This document shows, piece after piece, positions 1 to 13,193 of a stretch of 64,000 bases of DNA. Source of the stretch: Lichenostomus cassidix (lineage: Eukaryota; Chordata; Aves; Passeriformes; Meliphagidae). Position numbers and translations under genes: made by a program. Below the pieces are notes generated by a model. The model was not told the DNA's origin. It did not search any database and was given only the letters and a program-made list of their open reading frames with translations. The stretch is from positions 42,213,850 to 42,277,849 of the forward strand of contig CM039183.1 of assembly GCA_008360975.2 (NCBI GenBank), written 5' to 3'. The stretch's first letter is position 1, and the number at the start of each line of letters is the position of its first letter.

Positions 1-2449
1 ATGTCTGAACTATATCAAAAGGAAAAAAGGAGTGTTAGAATGCAAACAAGAAAAGGAGTAAGAACAAAATATTGAAGTTTTGTGTGACAGAAATTGGAAA
101 CTCAGACGTTTGTGCTAACACAAAGTAGTGACAGTCCTTTGGAATTGCCCTGTTTGACACCAGTCCCTCAGTGTCGTCTGTTCTGTGTCACCACTGTGTA
201 GCTGACCATGAAGGGTGTCAGGCTGACAGACAGACAGACACAGGACCTCCACTGTAGTGGCCTTTGCAGAGTTGGCTGGAGCTGGAAGGAAATGCATGAA
301 AGTGGAACCACTTTTCATTTTTCATTAAAAAAATAACCCTCTCCCTTTTCTGGATCTGGGAAGAGACAAAGGTAAAATAAAATCTGGATCAGAAGGACAA
401 CAAATTGTCAGTTTCAGTGAATTATCACTATCATGAATGCCATTATTTTTACTAAATGATGTATTTCAAAGAAACTACTAAATGTGCACATTACTTTCTG
501 TTAGTGCACATTAGTGCATGCTAAAAGGAAGGGAAAATCTAACCAGTCTTCCTTAAATTTAGAATCCTTGTGTTTGGAAAACCTTGCAATACTCTGAGCT
601 TCTACATACAAGCTGTAACATTTATTGTACCTTACTATATTTTGCTCCATCTTAATACGGTTCTGCAGCAGTCAGCAAAGAGTCTATTCAGAGCTCTTCC
701 CAGTTACAAATTTTCCAAAGGAAATTCATTTTCCAGGGTCATTTTAAAAATATATTATATTCCAAGCTGTTAGCAGATATTTTTCTTTGAACTGGTTTCA
801 ATCTTTGTTCTCCAGCAGCTGACCCACTTGCACAGAGTATTTCCAAGACTTGTTATTCACATGTGAGATCCCAGCAACACTACAGAACTCACTGAGGATG
901 TGTGATATGGAATCACTTCCCCACCAGACTGATCCTGCCTCCATAAACTTGCCATTAAAGGTAATTACCTATATCCCCCATCTAGCAGTCTGCACATAGA
1001 GGGAACACTAACTTTGAAAGCTCTCCATTTTCTTCTCTGTGAATATTTGAGCAGTTCCTATTTGCAGCAACACTAAAGCGACTATGGAAAGAAAGATGTG
1101 TATATAGCTTAAGTAATTGCTGAAGAGCTAAGACTACTTTTTTCTCATTGTCCAGTCAGTTCTCAAACACCTCTAGGTTATGAAAATAGTTAACCCTTGG
1201 GATTTAGAGTTATACCACCTGCTGCAGATTGAGCCAAAAATGCTTTAGCTGCTGGACCACATTGTCTTAGTAAGCACATGCCAAATTCCCTGAACCACTG
1301 CTCAACCCTCAGGTGATTTCTTTTTCTGACCATGATAACTGACTATGGGTAGGGATAACTGACTATGAGAAATCAAGAGTGATTTCTCACTGCATCCTGG
1401 CAGTGAGAAAAGCTAAACCTGTTCATTCCATGTCTGAATTTGTCCCTTTCTGCTATCAGCCAAGGGTGACAGATGAAACATTGTGTTAACCTGATGTAAT
1501 TAAAAGATAGACCTAGGGGGAGGCGGTGCAAGCGACAGCTGTCAAAACATAGTTCAGGCACAATACTTAAGCATCTCTTATCAGTGTTTATTCATTCATA
1601 GGTTGTACTAATAGAGAATAGCTTGTGTACAGCTGCGAATGCATGTCTGTACTTGGGAAAGACAAGCAGTCCTCGCCGATTTCTCACGGATCTGCGCAAC
1701 ACTGGTGTTGGTTGTTAACACACCAGCTCAGTATTTGAGCACTCAGTGTCTAAGAGTTGTTCTAGACAGTGTTTTATATTTGCAGTGTTATGCATCACAG
1801 AAGCAGATCCCAATGATCCTTTGCTCAGCAGTCCTGTTTCTCCATGAGAGTGATACCCAGTGGGCTTCACTCAGCAGAAATTGTCCCTTTGGATATCTTC
1901 AGCTTAGACAATTTCTGGCTTGACAGTGCTGCCTTCATAGTTAAATATGAGTACTACAAATGAGGAGCATTTGGCTAGATTCTACCCTTTGTAGCAGGGG
2001 TGGTCAGGAAAACCACTGCCCTGTCTTACAATGGTAGCTTGGGTGACTACTTGGCTGCCTTCAGTTGGCAGCAGCATTTATCACAGTTCTTCAAGCTCAT
2101 TTTCTTAAGGAGAACTGTAGGATTCAATCCAAATTGAAAATGAGTCTTCCACACTTCAGTCTGAGGAACAAATTCTAGTGTCTGAGCCATTTCTCTGGCT
2201 CCAGTTACAGGGACTGCTTCCAGGTACCCTGCACAGCCCACTACAGGGAAGTTATACATGCTCCCCTTGCAGACCACATGTGACTCAGGAACACAGGTTT
2301 GCCATTCGTGCTACAGTTCCACTCTGTCACAAAGAAGCCAAAAGTTACCCTTAGATGGATGAAGCTAAATGTCATACTAAACTATAGAAATACATTCAAA
2401 GAAATTTCTAAAACTATCACTTCATGAAATGCTATTAAGTCAAGGTCTG
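1..2449. other. Intergenic, no gene recognised
   Basis: AT-rich sequence with only short chance reading frames. The longest, 1639-1923 on the + strand (94 codons), resembles nothing I know. A 14-bp direct repeat (gataactgactatg) occurs at 1334 and 1354, and a short (ACAG)n stretch lies near 228-243. No splice-bounded conserved exon was seen. Confidence 0.6.
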
Positions 2450-2845
2450 AATTACTGTATCCATTTTTGGTAGCCCACTTCAAGGAAGAGATCTAGAGAA
2501 CATGTACAACAGGTTATTATCAAAGGAATGGGAGAGATTTAATCTGGAAAAGAGAAGGCAGAGGGAAAACTGTAACTTCATGAACATAAAATGCTACTGT
2601 AAAGCAGGGAACTGACTCCTTCCAATGCCTGTTGCAATAGAACAGAATTAATGGCTTTGATTGCACAAGGGAGATGCAAATTTGACATAATGAAAGCCTT
2701 CTAATGGGAAGGTTAGTTTAGCACTCAAAGACTCTGCATGGAAAATGTGGTGTCTCCATCAGTGGAGGTTTTTAAGAACAGATTAGACAACCATCTGAAC
2801 AGGCAACCAACACAACAGTTAAGGGGAGTGGATTCAAACGACTTT
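2450..2845 (+). mobile_element. Old, decayed CR1 LINE 3' fragment
   Basis: Scattered blocks match the CR1 3' region in order: an 'aaggaagagatctagagaaca' type block, then 'ctggaaaagagaaggc' near 2544, then 'tgtctccatcagtggaggtt' near 2751 followed by 'agattagacaaccatctg'. The copy is badly diverged and indel-rich, so the limits are approximate. It reads in the + orientation and has no coding potential left. Confidence 0.6.
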
Positions 2846-5800
2846 TTGGGTTGTTTTAGTGGTGACTGTCTGGCTCAGACTCCTGCTGACACGGATGACA
2901 TTCAGGAAAAGTGATGGGTAAAGCACCTCAAAATGGATGTTTCTACATTTGCTTGCATACTACTGTGATGACTGAAACTCCCAAAACTTTAGTGTGTTAA
3001 CCCACCAAAACAGTGCTTTTTTGTTTTAAAACATGTGAGGCTGTAAGTGAAGAAAGTACAGATGTTTGGCATAATGAAACCTCAATTCTAGAAGCTCCTG
3101 AGTGGTTTCTCTTTGATTTTATTATCACAATAAGGTTTAGATACATACACATACACACAAGTATGATACAGAAGGAATTAATGATATGCTTTTATAGTGC
3201 AAAAACTTATTTTGAGCATAAAGCATTCACTGTTTTCCTCATAACAATCTCATTTCCATAAACCTCACTCATGCAGGTAATCCCCTTAAACCTGAAGGTA
3301 CAGAACACATGAAGGAAACAGCACAGCTCATCAAAACAAGAGTCAAGACTGTGAGATTTGCAAGGCCAAGGCACCAGTTCATACCAGAAAGCTACTACTC
3401 TTGCATGACATCCTTGTAACTACTGGCAGCTGGAAAAAGAAAGATGCTATCTGGAATGAAAATCAGAGACTAGGCAAAAATTATTTTGCTGCTGCCAATG
3501 AAAACACCAGCACAGGAGGCCAGATTTTAAAAAAGAACATGTGTCAATATGCGGATATGCATGTGTTATCTTTTAACGCTGGGTGTTCCCCACTGTTGCA
3601 TGTAATTTAAAGATCTGCTGCCATCAATACACTATGCATCCAGTCTTGTGCTCCATTGTTACATCTTACTGTTCTTATTCTCAAGGACAATTTCACATTT
3701 TGAGATCTATTTTTGAAAGGGAAATCCCTGCTGTACTTTTCCTCTAGTGCTTTATTTTCTTCTGAACTTTTGACCTAACTATAAATGGATTTTAGGTTAC
3801 AATATTTAATGCATGTATCAAGACAAGGTCTCATCTGAAACTTCCTCATCATTCCTTTCCCACACCTCCTCCCCTAGGTTTCACACTAGATTTCAGGATT
3901 TAAATTTTTGTGCCTAACAGTATAAAGTGAGTCACTCTTTGGAAACTCTTCCTGCAGAGGAAAGGGTGTTTTAGCGATAATCTAACATGCCTTCACAAAG
4001 CATGGACCAGAGGCATTTCTATTTTATGACTCCCATTTGCCCATGCAGCACACATTTCAGTATGCATCACATGCTCAGCAAGGGATCTTCTAGTCTCAAA
4101 GTATAATTCCCACTGTGGGCATTAAATGAAATTAGCAGGTGGCAAGAAGTTCAAAGCAAATGAGAGATTCTTGATGATACAATACATGGTTAAGCACGTA
4201 TCTTGGCAAAATATCTTAGCAGGAATATGAGTAAAAGTGTATGTACATCCAAAACTGGAGAATTCACAATGAAAAATCTGTCCAGAACTCCTGAATACAA
4301 AGTTACCACCATTGCCTTTAGGGATTACCTGATACATAAATCCCTAGATCTTGGGGGAGTATTCTGTGGAGGGATTACTACAAGCTTGCTCTGTTCTTAC
4401 ATTCCTCTCCCGGCTTCCCCACCTGGCTATCACCACACGTACCCACCTTATCATATAATCCAGTGTGACTGTTCTGGATCCCCTTGGGTCCAGAGCCTGT
4501 GCCTCAGTTCCTCCTGAAAGTAATGGAGGCATAAATAATTTGTTGTATCACCTCTTGAGCTTGGCATACTTTCAAAGACACTCAAAAAAACCAAAAAAAT
4601 CCTCCTTGTCATATAGAAACTACCCTACTGTTAACCCAAAGCTGAGGCTTTTAAAATCTGTGGTCCTGTGTTTTTTGCCCTGGTTCTAGAAGGACTGTGA
4701 TTCCTCCTGATACCAGCCACATTCCTTAATTCAAAGTCATGCACAGAGCACACATGGTGAGTAGAAAGAAACAAGAGAAGAAGGTGTCCACTGAGGAAAC
4801 CACCAAACCATGCCTTCAGCAAGCTGCAATGAGCCTGCCTCACACAGCGTAACTGTAGACAGACAGACAGGTCTCTCCAGACCTGTTTAAAACACAGTGC
4901 AGAGAATAAACAGCTGCCTACCTTTTTTATTGTTCTCCTGCCTTCTCTGCTCTCTTATACAACGAATACTGTGAAACAAAAAGTGCAGCCAAAGCAAACA
5001 GCACTTAGACCAAAACTCTGATGTCAGAGAGTTGAAAATGATGCTCCCAAATTCACAAGAAAACACCTACCAGAGCATTGCTAGGATGACTTTTGCCTCA
5101 GCATATAATGAAGGAACAACTACACACCATCAGAGTTACAAGCCCAGTCCAGAGATGAGGAACCTGGTCCCCACCAGTGGGTCTGTCCTGCATCACTTCC
5201 TCAGGACATCAGCAGTGGAGAGTAAACACCCACCCTGTGAGGATCTTACTAGAGAATATATAGGAGCCCAAAATTACTAACTTGAGAGATGAAAGTCAAT
5301 GAAAACAGTTAATGCAAGCATCTGTGATGCAAGTTGCATTTATCACATTAGGGGAATTCATTAGTCATATTATTCTGGGAAACTGTGTCAGGTTGTGTTC
5401 AGCCTCAGAGCTCTGAGCCCTCATCAAAATATGCTATTTGGAAAAGGCAATTTCAAATCATTTCCTAAAGAACAAACTCTTATTTGTGCATATTTGCCCA
5501 AACAGACTTAAAATGAATTCCCAAGTCTTTGCAGACTTCACACAATTCATCAATTTCTCATGATCAGTCTGGGGAGGTGCAGAGGAGGCTTATGGTACTT
5601 TCATGTTTTCTCATTAAAAAACACCCATTGGTACATTAATAAGACAAGAGCATCTCAGCAGGACATGGAGCTATGTGACATTTCAAGCCTTTTGAAGAAA
5701 ATGCACAGAAAGGAAATGAACCCCAGCAGCTACAGCCAGCAAGACAACAAGTAAATGAGCTTTTCGTGTAGAGAACAAAGAGAGAGGGTGCCAAGAATGG

Positions 5801-6820
5801 ATGAAGTGAAGATATGACAGAAAAGGGGAGATCATTCTGCCTGAGAGCCTCATTAGTATCAACAGACTTGAAAGAATGAAAGACTTCAGAGGTCAAACTG
5901 TCCTGATGTGTCCATCTCACTTAGGGTAAGATAAAAGACACCAAAAAACCACTGTTCCATTCTTTCCTGTGTATACCACCCTGTGCTGAGCCCCATTCTG
6001 AAAGGGCTAAACAAACTGTTTACATTTATTGAGTGTGTGTATTACACTCTGTTTATTTTTAAAGTTTTAGCTTCAGAGTAGCCCCATAGAGTAGAACAAA
6101 GACAGAGCAAACTGTCTCATGGTAGGACTCTAGAAACCGGTATTCCTTGATTTTGTTACATATCTCAATTTTCTTGAAGACATGCCTCTCTATTTGGGCC
6201 TATCCATCTACATGTGTCTATCCTTCCCTTCTTTCAAACAAACTTTGTCTGAAACCACACAAACCATGCCTACACAGCTGTCAGCAGTAAATCCCCCCCT
6301 TTGATGCCCCTGCCATATTGACCAGCACTTCTCCACTGGGAGCAGCTGTTCAGCCCCACCAGACTGTAAGACAGAAAGGCATCTGCAAATACTGGCTACA
6401 AGTCTAAATACTGACTCCCCTGCTCTAGAGCATGAGCAGCTGCTGGCAGTAAAAGCACATAAATGTATGCTTTCCAGAAATATTTCCTAGTAGTGGGAAA
6501 TTGTTTTTAAAACATAGATTCAGCTCTTCAAGATTGCCTTTCCATAAACCCCCCAGTCTGAGAAATACAAGTTTAGTGTGTATCTGGGCAAATGCATTCC
6601 CCACCATGCTGAACCTCTTTCACCTTTACTAGAAGGGCATCTCCCTCTAGCAAAAGGAAAGCAGAAGCCTTTTATGTATTCACTTCAATAGTTTTCATTT
6701 ATTCCCATGTGATTGACATCCATCTTTCCAAGTAGCCTCCATACTTTATTAACATACTGGATTTATTAATCCCATTTTACAGTTTGTCGAACTTTCCCTC
6801 CATCCTTTCTCTTTGACCAT

Positions 6821-6874
6821 AAAATACAATTTAAATACATTTAAATTAAAATACAATTTAAATACATAAAATAC
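6821..6874. repeat. Two-copy 27-bp AT-rich tandem repeat
   Basis: The 20-mer aaaatacaatttaaatacat occurs at 6821-6840 and again at 6848-6867, giving a 27-bp period with two copies. A third partial match follows. Probably a local slippage duplication. Confidence 0.8.
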
Positions 6875-6980
6875 ATCTTAACATCTTCTATTTTTCATCA
6901 TATGCCCCCAGGCCTTTTATATATATTTGCATATTTTTGGCATATAACTTTAGGGGGAAATGCCCATAAAACACATCAAG

Positions 6981-7032
6981 TTTTTGTGTTTGTGTTTGGT
7001 TTTTTTTGGTTTTTGTTTTGGTTTTTTTTTTA
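6981..7032. repeat. T/G-rich (TTTTG)n low-complexity tract
   Basis: About 50 bases composed almost only of T with single or paired G, such as tttgtgtttgtgtttggt. A complementary A/C tract lies about 420 bases downstream at 7453-7512. Confidence 0.85.
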
Positions 7033-7452
7033 TCTTGTGTTCTTTTGATGTAGGAATAAAATACTCTCACAGAATGCCATATAGCATAACCAAAGCTTCC
7101 AATTTATTGTACTGTTTTGGAAATTTCCTCTCAAGAAACCGGACAGTACCTGTTTAAGCTATCTTAGAAATGCTGAAGTACAACAGTACAACATACATTT
7201 CCAAATATCTTCATGCTGACCTAAAACCATCCACATTTAGTTTCTAACAAGGGTCAAGGTATTTTACTTGCACGACTTGGTCAAATTGCCTTCAGATTTT
7301 TTAAAAAGTAAAAAAAATGTTTTAGCTAATATTGAAAAGTTTTCAGTATTATAATCTTATGAAACATACCTCAACAAACAAATTTCAATATATGTGGATA
7401 CATTTTTTTCAAACAAAGGAAATCAGAAACTGAAACTGCTGTAACATTTCTT

Positions 7453-7512
7453 AAAAACAAAAACAAAAAGAAAAACAAAAACAAAAAAAAAACCCAAACA
7501 AAAAAAAGAAAC
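7453..7512. repeat. A/C-rich (AAAAC)n low-complexity tract
   Basis: About 60 bases of A with single C (aaaaacaaaaacaaaaag). It is complementary in composition to 6981-7032, so the pair forms a loose inverted repeat. It could be the tail of a retroposed copy, but no element body was recognised next to it. Confidence 0.85.
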
Positions 7513-10502
7513 TGCATTGTAAAAGGTAAAAATACAGAAATTTTAATTAAAACATCTGTTTTCCACCTCAAAGAAAATTCCTACATAGTTTTGGGACTTG
7601 TGACCTTTTAGGGTTGTTTAATTTTCATGAAAATCAAGCATTTTCATGAGGAAAATAAGCAATTCCCTGACCAGTTCTTTGAAGCACCTTGGATTATCTG
7701 TCCATGTTCGTCACATACAAGAAAAGAATAAAAATATCCCACAGGTGGTTTCTTACATACTGACTGTAATATTAGCAGGCAGATGCAAATAATTAACTTA
7801 TGAGCTGATATTTATTGTCTTTTCAAAGTGATTAGGAATGGGTGGGTGAAGGAATATTAATAGAATATAAGGTACTTACTGAACTTAAGGAACCTTTTGG
7901 CACACCCAGCCCAAAGCATAGCACTCACATCCAGACAACCCAAAGACAACTAACAGAAAAAAAGTACATGAATGGGAGGCATTTGGAAACAGTATTTCTA
8001 TATCAAAGTTAAGTTGGAAGAAAATAAATACTGGCTTTTATTTTGGTATGACATTAAGAAACATGGGGGATTTTTAATACAAAATGCTTCGAGCTGACCC
8101 TTTGGTATTAAACTGCAAATAAACATTCAGTAAGAGCTCCCACAAAACTGGTATTATATTTGCAATAGTGCTGACAGTCATCAGAGCAGCAGTTTATAAT
8201 ATGTTAGGCTGGCAGATCAGAGGTACAGATAATAAAGGAAGAATATATCCAGAAAACTATAGCCTGCAAAAAGAATTGTTTAGGTAATATCTAAGCTTGT
8301 TTTCCTTAGATGCACAATCAGAAAATACTATTTCCTGTGCCAATTCCTAGATAAAAAGCATTCACATTTTTCTTCCTCAGTAATATTAATAAAGTAATAA
8401 ATATATTGTTAATAATGTTCTTCTTACAAAATTCTGATTTGCTGCATTGTCACCAGAAATTCTCTATAGATACCAAACATACCATTGGTTTTGATAAGTA
8501 ATCAAACTAAAAATTCCACTGAATTATTTTCCTTCCATTAAAAAAAGAAGTGACTTTTGAGGTAGTTTAAGGAAGGTGACAGTCCATTTCTACTCTTCAG
8601 GTACAGTATGAGCAGCTTCCACACCTCTGATTAAGAACAGTAAGTGCTTTTACTCCTAAGCAGAGACTGAATGAAGAAATTGCCTACTAAGATGCTGGGC
8701 TGGGGAGGAACTTCTGGTAGATTGGACATTTAAACTAACATTCCAAATTGTTTCCCATCGAGAACTGAATGGCACTCTTTGGATAATAAATTGGAATCCA
8801 AACCACACCTATTGTCCTTCCAGTGGTCTGAGCTTTTTATAATAACCCCCCTTCAGATACTGGCAGCAGACATCCCTTCCTGCAAGAAGCCATACCAAAT
8901 ACACATTATTCAAATACTCCTGAATTATCCTTGTAGCAATTTGAAATGGCTGCAGAAAAAATCCATAGAAGAGATATAATGAAGCTGATTAAAAACAAGG
9001 AAGACACTGCAGAACACCACACAACCTGCTCTAGAGAGCAGCACCTCTGGGAGGAGCTCTGTGGTTTTGAACCTACAAGCTGAAATAGCAGTATAATGCT
9101 GTCCCAGGGAGAGAACACATCAAACAGCAAGAAGAAAAACATGGCACAGAGTTATATTGGTCTCAACTGCCATGTGCTGAGAGTACTGCCTCCCTCTGAA
9201 CCACACTCTTCTGCAGAAATGTTTCAATACTATTTCCCTATTTTTGCTCTTTATTTTTTAACTGTTGACATATGGGAAGTTTGAACTATCCACTGTCAGT
9301 TTAAAGAACCATCTAGTTTACATTAGAGTCAGGCTTTCTATGTGTATCCTGTGTATGTCCTCTACATATCTTTTCAAAACCCTGGACAATTTAAACAAAA
9401 TTTTATATAGATGCTGATAAATAAAAGAAAACAGGCCACTGGGTAAGGGAAGAAGACCACCAAGAGTGTGATGTCTGAGGCAAAAGAGGTCAGGCAATCT
9501 CACATGGAAATGGCCACCAAAGAAGGGACATGGGAAAGTGAGACATTCTCAGTGCTCCAACCAGGGGAAAATCTTAACTGCTGTAATTGCAGCTCAATCA
9601 CAAGAAACAAATCCAAGGAGCTCCTTTTGGAACCAGGCCTCAGTTTATGGTGACTGGATTGTCAAGTGCCTCTGAGAACACAAAGCAGGGGCTTCCACAT
9701 AAATACTCTTGATGGGTCTCCTGATCTTTGCTTGCAGCCTGGCCACAACCAGTGGTGGCAGTGCGACCAGCAGTAACAAGGTTATGCTGTTATGTCCCTT
9801 CTGGGCTCTCTCCCTCCCTTCTCCCTATGCCATTCCCAGGGAGGCCTTGGGAAGCTCTGTGTCACTCAAGTACACAGTACCATACAAAATTCCTTCTTCT
9901 CCCAGGCGTGTCATTCCACAGCTGCACTACTGCTTTAAGTAAATGCATGGACAATATTTTTAAGGTAAATATTCATATTAATATTAAATACTAAATATTA
10001 AATACCTGGTCAGTCAGACTCCTTGCAGGCAAATGTTTTAGTACACGGTATTGGCTTCATAATTCCCTGCTATTCTTATTAAACTCACCAGTCTCTCAAG
10101 GTGGCAAATCCCTTGTTAACGAGGGGACCCAGAATATAAAAATGGATGGTCCCATCAGACCAGAGAAACAGAGGTGCAATCCACATCCTCTGAGTATGTG
10201 AGATGAAAAATCAAAACATCAGATTTGTCTTGTAGTCCCAAAATGAACAGAAATGCTTTTCTTCATTCTCAGAACCTCCATTAACAGAAATTATTACAAC
10301 TGTCTCAATATAAACAAGCAGTTCCATGGGCAGCAAAGCGATTCAAACCTATTTTACTTCAAACTGGTTTTCTGTAGTTGGCTTTGCTGATATGTAATAC
10401 TATAGGAGAGCTGCTTATATAACATTTTGCCATTAAGGCATTATACTGTTTTTCTCCCACATGTACTCTTGGTGTCTAAAATGGCACAAATCTGTCCCAC
10501 AG

Positions 10503-10516
10503 TTTTTTTTTTTTTT
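10503..10516. repeat. T14 homopolymer
   Basis: Uninterrupted run of 14 T. CR1 elements lack poly(A) tails, so this is not a CR1 end. No retroposed body is evident on either side. Confidence 0.8.
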
Positions 10517-12304
10517 GTCTTGTGGAGACACTAATATGGAGTCTCTCTCCCTCCTCCTTGGCTTCTTCCTGAAGCTTGTAGGATTATAACACCTCTGAGA
10601 TCAATGCCCTTCTGCCAGTCTGCCTGAACACATTGGTTCATCTCAAAGGTTGTTCATGGGGCAAGTGGGCATGATCCCAAAAACCTGTTGACTTATAATA
10701 AAATGCTGTAAGAAGACAAGACAGCTGTGTAGTGATAGAAGATACTCTTGTACCCCTTCAAACTGCACTGAGAGAGATGTAAAATAATCCTGCACCAGAA
10801 ACATTTTCAAAATCCAGTCTGAGAAAACAGCATGACACAGCATTTGTGTTCCCAGATGAAAAAAAATCACTGTAGATTTTTCTACAGCTACACCATCCGT
10901 GGGATTTGTGGTTCTGTTTTCTGGCTGCTGTGAGATAGCAAGGAGTCAGAACTGGCAAAGCATCTCACAGAGTCAAGAAATAAAACACATTCACCCTCAC
11001 CCTAAACCAAATACACTTATACAGTAGGATTGAATTGTTATTTCTCAGTCAAGGGCAGGACTTGCAATTTCTGTTATTTGTCTGATTTTTCCCTTGCTTT
11101 CTACAGGCATCCATCTTTGCTTTTACTTAAACAGTACCTTCCCTGAATGAAGGGGAAGGAAATATTTCTTAGCAAACTACATCACCCTGTTCTTCAAAAG
11201 CTTGCTGGTGCAATAAAAATTGAACCCTAAATGGTCAGTATTAAAAGAATTTGCAGGTCTCTATAGCACAATACAGTGAATCAGTATGAACAATGTCACA
11301 GAGACCCCAGAATTGTGGAAACCTCAGAAAGTATTGTAGGACCTTTCCCACAGCTGCATGTATATGCAAGGACTTTTTGTCTACAGAGACAGAAAATCAA
11401 AATAAAAATCCACTTCCTTCACAGACTTGAGACAGTGAGAACAAGTTAATGTAAATCATCTGCACCAGAATAGGGAAGATAAGTGGGGTTTTTTCACATC
11501 CTCACCTCACAAGAAAAAGCATGGAATATTTTAACTAGATTTATATGCCTCTGTTGATAACACCTACTGGTTTGAGGACAGTCAGTCTCTATCAATGGCA
11601 ATGAACTCACAGCCAGGCTGAGCTGGCTGTGTGTAGTACTCTGTGTGCTGGCCTTTGAGGAACACTGATGAAAGGCTGGGGACAAACAATTAACCTAGGG
11701 ATGCTTAAAAGAACAGGGGAAGGGGAGTTCTGAATAGCTACTGTTTTGGTTTATGAGTCCTGAAAGGCCACAAGTAATACTGTTGGTTTAACTTGTGCTT
11801 TCTATAACAAAATCAGACCTCTCAAGGTAGTCAGGCCACATGTCCACAATGCACTTTGGGAGCTGGGGGCAGAGATGTTGAAGAGAGAGCAGAGGCCTCA
11901 CATGCTCTGTATCCAAATGCAGTGGATGTAAGGTCAGCACTGCAAGATACTTCCTTCAACTTAGAGCCTTGTTGCAATACAAAGACCATGCTGTTTCTCC
12001 CTTCCAGAACCATAATTTGCATATGGACAAACCTAGAGAAGATGAAACCAAATCAGGTCACTTGTAGCTTTGGCATCTCTATTGCAATTGTAGAGATGAG
12101 ATGCATTTCCCAAGAACTGCTCAGTTCTCAGATGGGCTCAGCCTGGGACTGCACAGTGGGGAGAGCAGAGAAGGATATCAAGGAAGGGGGACACCATCCT
12201 TTGACTCCAGCTAGGACAATGGCAAGCCAGATGTGCAAGTAACTTAGAAACTACAACATGTGTCACTACATCCATGAAGCTGAATGGATGATTTCCTCCT
12301 CTCC

Positions 12305-12415
12305 TGCATCACAGAACAGTCTGAATTGGAAGGGACCCACAAGGACTATCAAGTCCAGCTCTTAAGTGAATGGCCCATAGGGGGATTGAACCTGTAACCC
12401 TGGCGTTATTGAACA
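12305..12415 (-). mobile_element. CR1 LINE 3'-end fragment
   Basis: On the + strand the text 'atcacagaacagtctgaatt' then 'ggaagggacccacaaggac' and 'tcaagtccagctc' is the reverse complement of a CR1 3' end (the 'ggacttgatgatccttgtgggtcccttcc' type terminus). The fragment is only about 110 bp. Confidence 0.75.
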
Positions 12416-13193
12416 GGACTGAACAGGCCTGTACTGAAAAGAAAGGCAGGAGTCTCCTTGACACTCTTCCTCTGAACCCACTCATTCAAAATGTTCAAAG
12501 GGGAAAAAGTGACATGTTACTGCACCACTCTCTTGTGTGATCCTGGGCAGCCTGGGGAAGCTACTCACACAGCTTTGAGAATTAATACATTTTCATGGGT
12601 TGGGGACTTTACCAGAAACAATTTCCTCCAAATCAAACTGACTGAAGAAACACTGTTTTTACAACCCAAACAAACAAAAACCTTGCTGTGATGAACCACC
12701 AGCAAGTTAGTCAAGAAACCACAATATTAAAATATTTATGTTACAGTAGTGACTCATAAAAGTATCTCAGAGAGATTACTCTGACAGGGAGTAAAGTGTT
12801 TAGCTAAAAAAACAGATAATAAAATCATTCCCTTAAGAGGTATTTCTTCTGTGAAATGGAACAGATGCAACTAAAGCTGCTACAATAATGGACACTTTGG
12901 TATCTTTAGATGACCATTTCAGACAGGTAAGATTTAAGCTGCTTCTGGATTCTACCAGAACTTCTTCTGTGCCCAGTAATTGATGGGAGGTTTTCTTATG
13001 GGGCTCATCCCTTCAACACAACAGGCAAGAATGAAGCAGAGAGTCCAAGTCAAAACAAGGCAGTGGGGAGTGGAGGGAGAGAGGAGAAGAAAAGAGGAGG
13101 GGGGAGAAAAGCAGTAGCCTCTATGAGACACATTCCATCTTGCAAAATTGAGCAGGATTTTTATCCACCTGGAGCTCCCTCTTGCATTGTTGA
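12416..13193. other. Intergenic, nothing recognised
   Basis: Unique-looking AT-rich DNA, with a short G/A-rich stretch near 13060-13110. No gene was seen. Confidence 0.6.

Larger units (their letters stand above)
2846..12304. other. Intergenic, no gene recognised
   Basis: About 9.5 kb of AT-rich DNA with short unconvincing ORFs only (at most about 128 codons, at 11856-12242 +). It contains simple repeats listed separately (6821-6874, 6981-7032, 7453-7512), a T14 run at 10503-10516 and an (AGAC)n stretch at 4857-4870. I see no conserved coding exon, tRNA or known structured RNA. Confidence 0.55.

Noticed and set aside
1639..1923. 94-codon + strand frame with a few CpGs
   Set aside because: Cys-rich low-information product with no known domain; within chance length.
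11856..12242. 128-codon + strand frame in the left intergenic part
   Set aside because: No recognisable motif, no splice or promoter context, and a length within chance expectation for the window.
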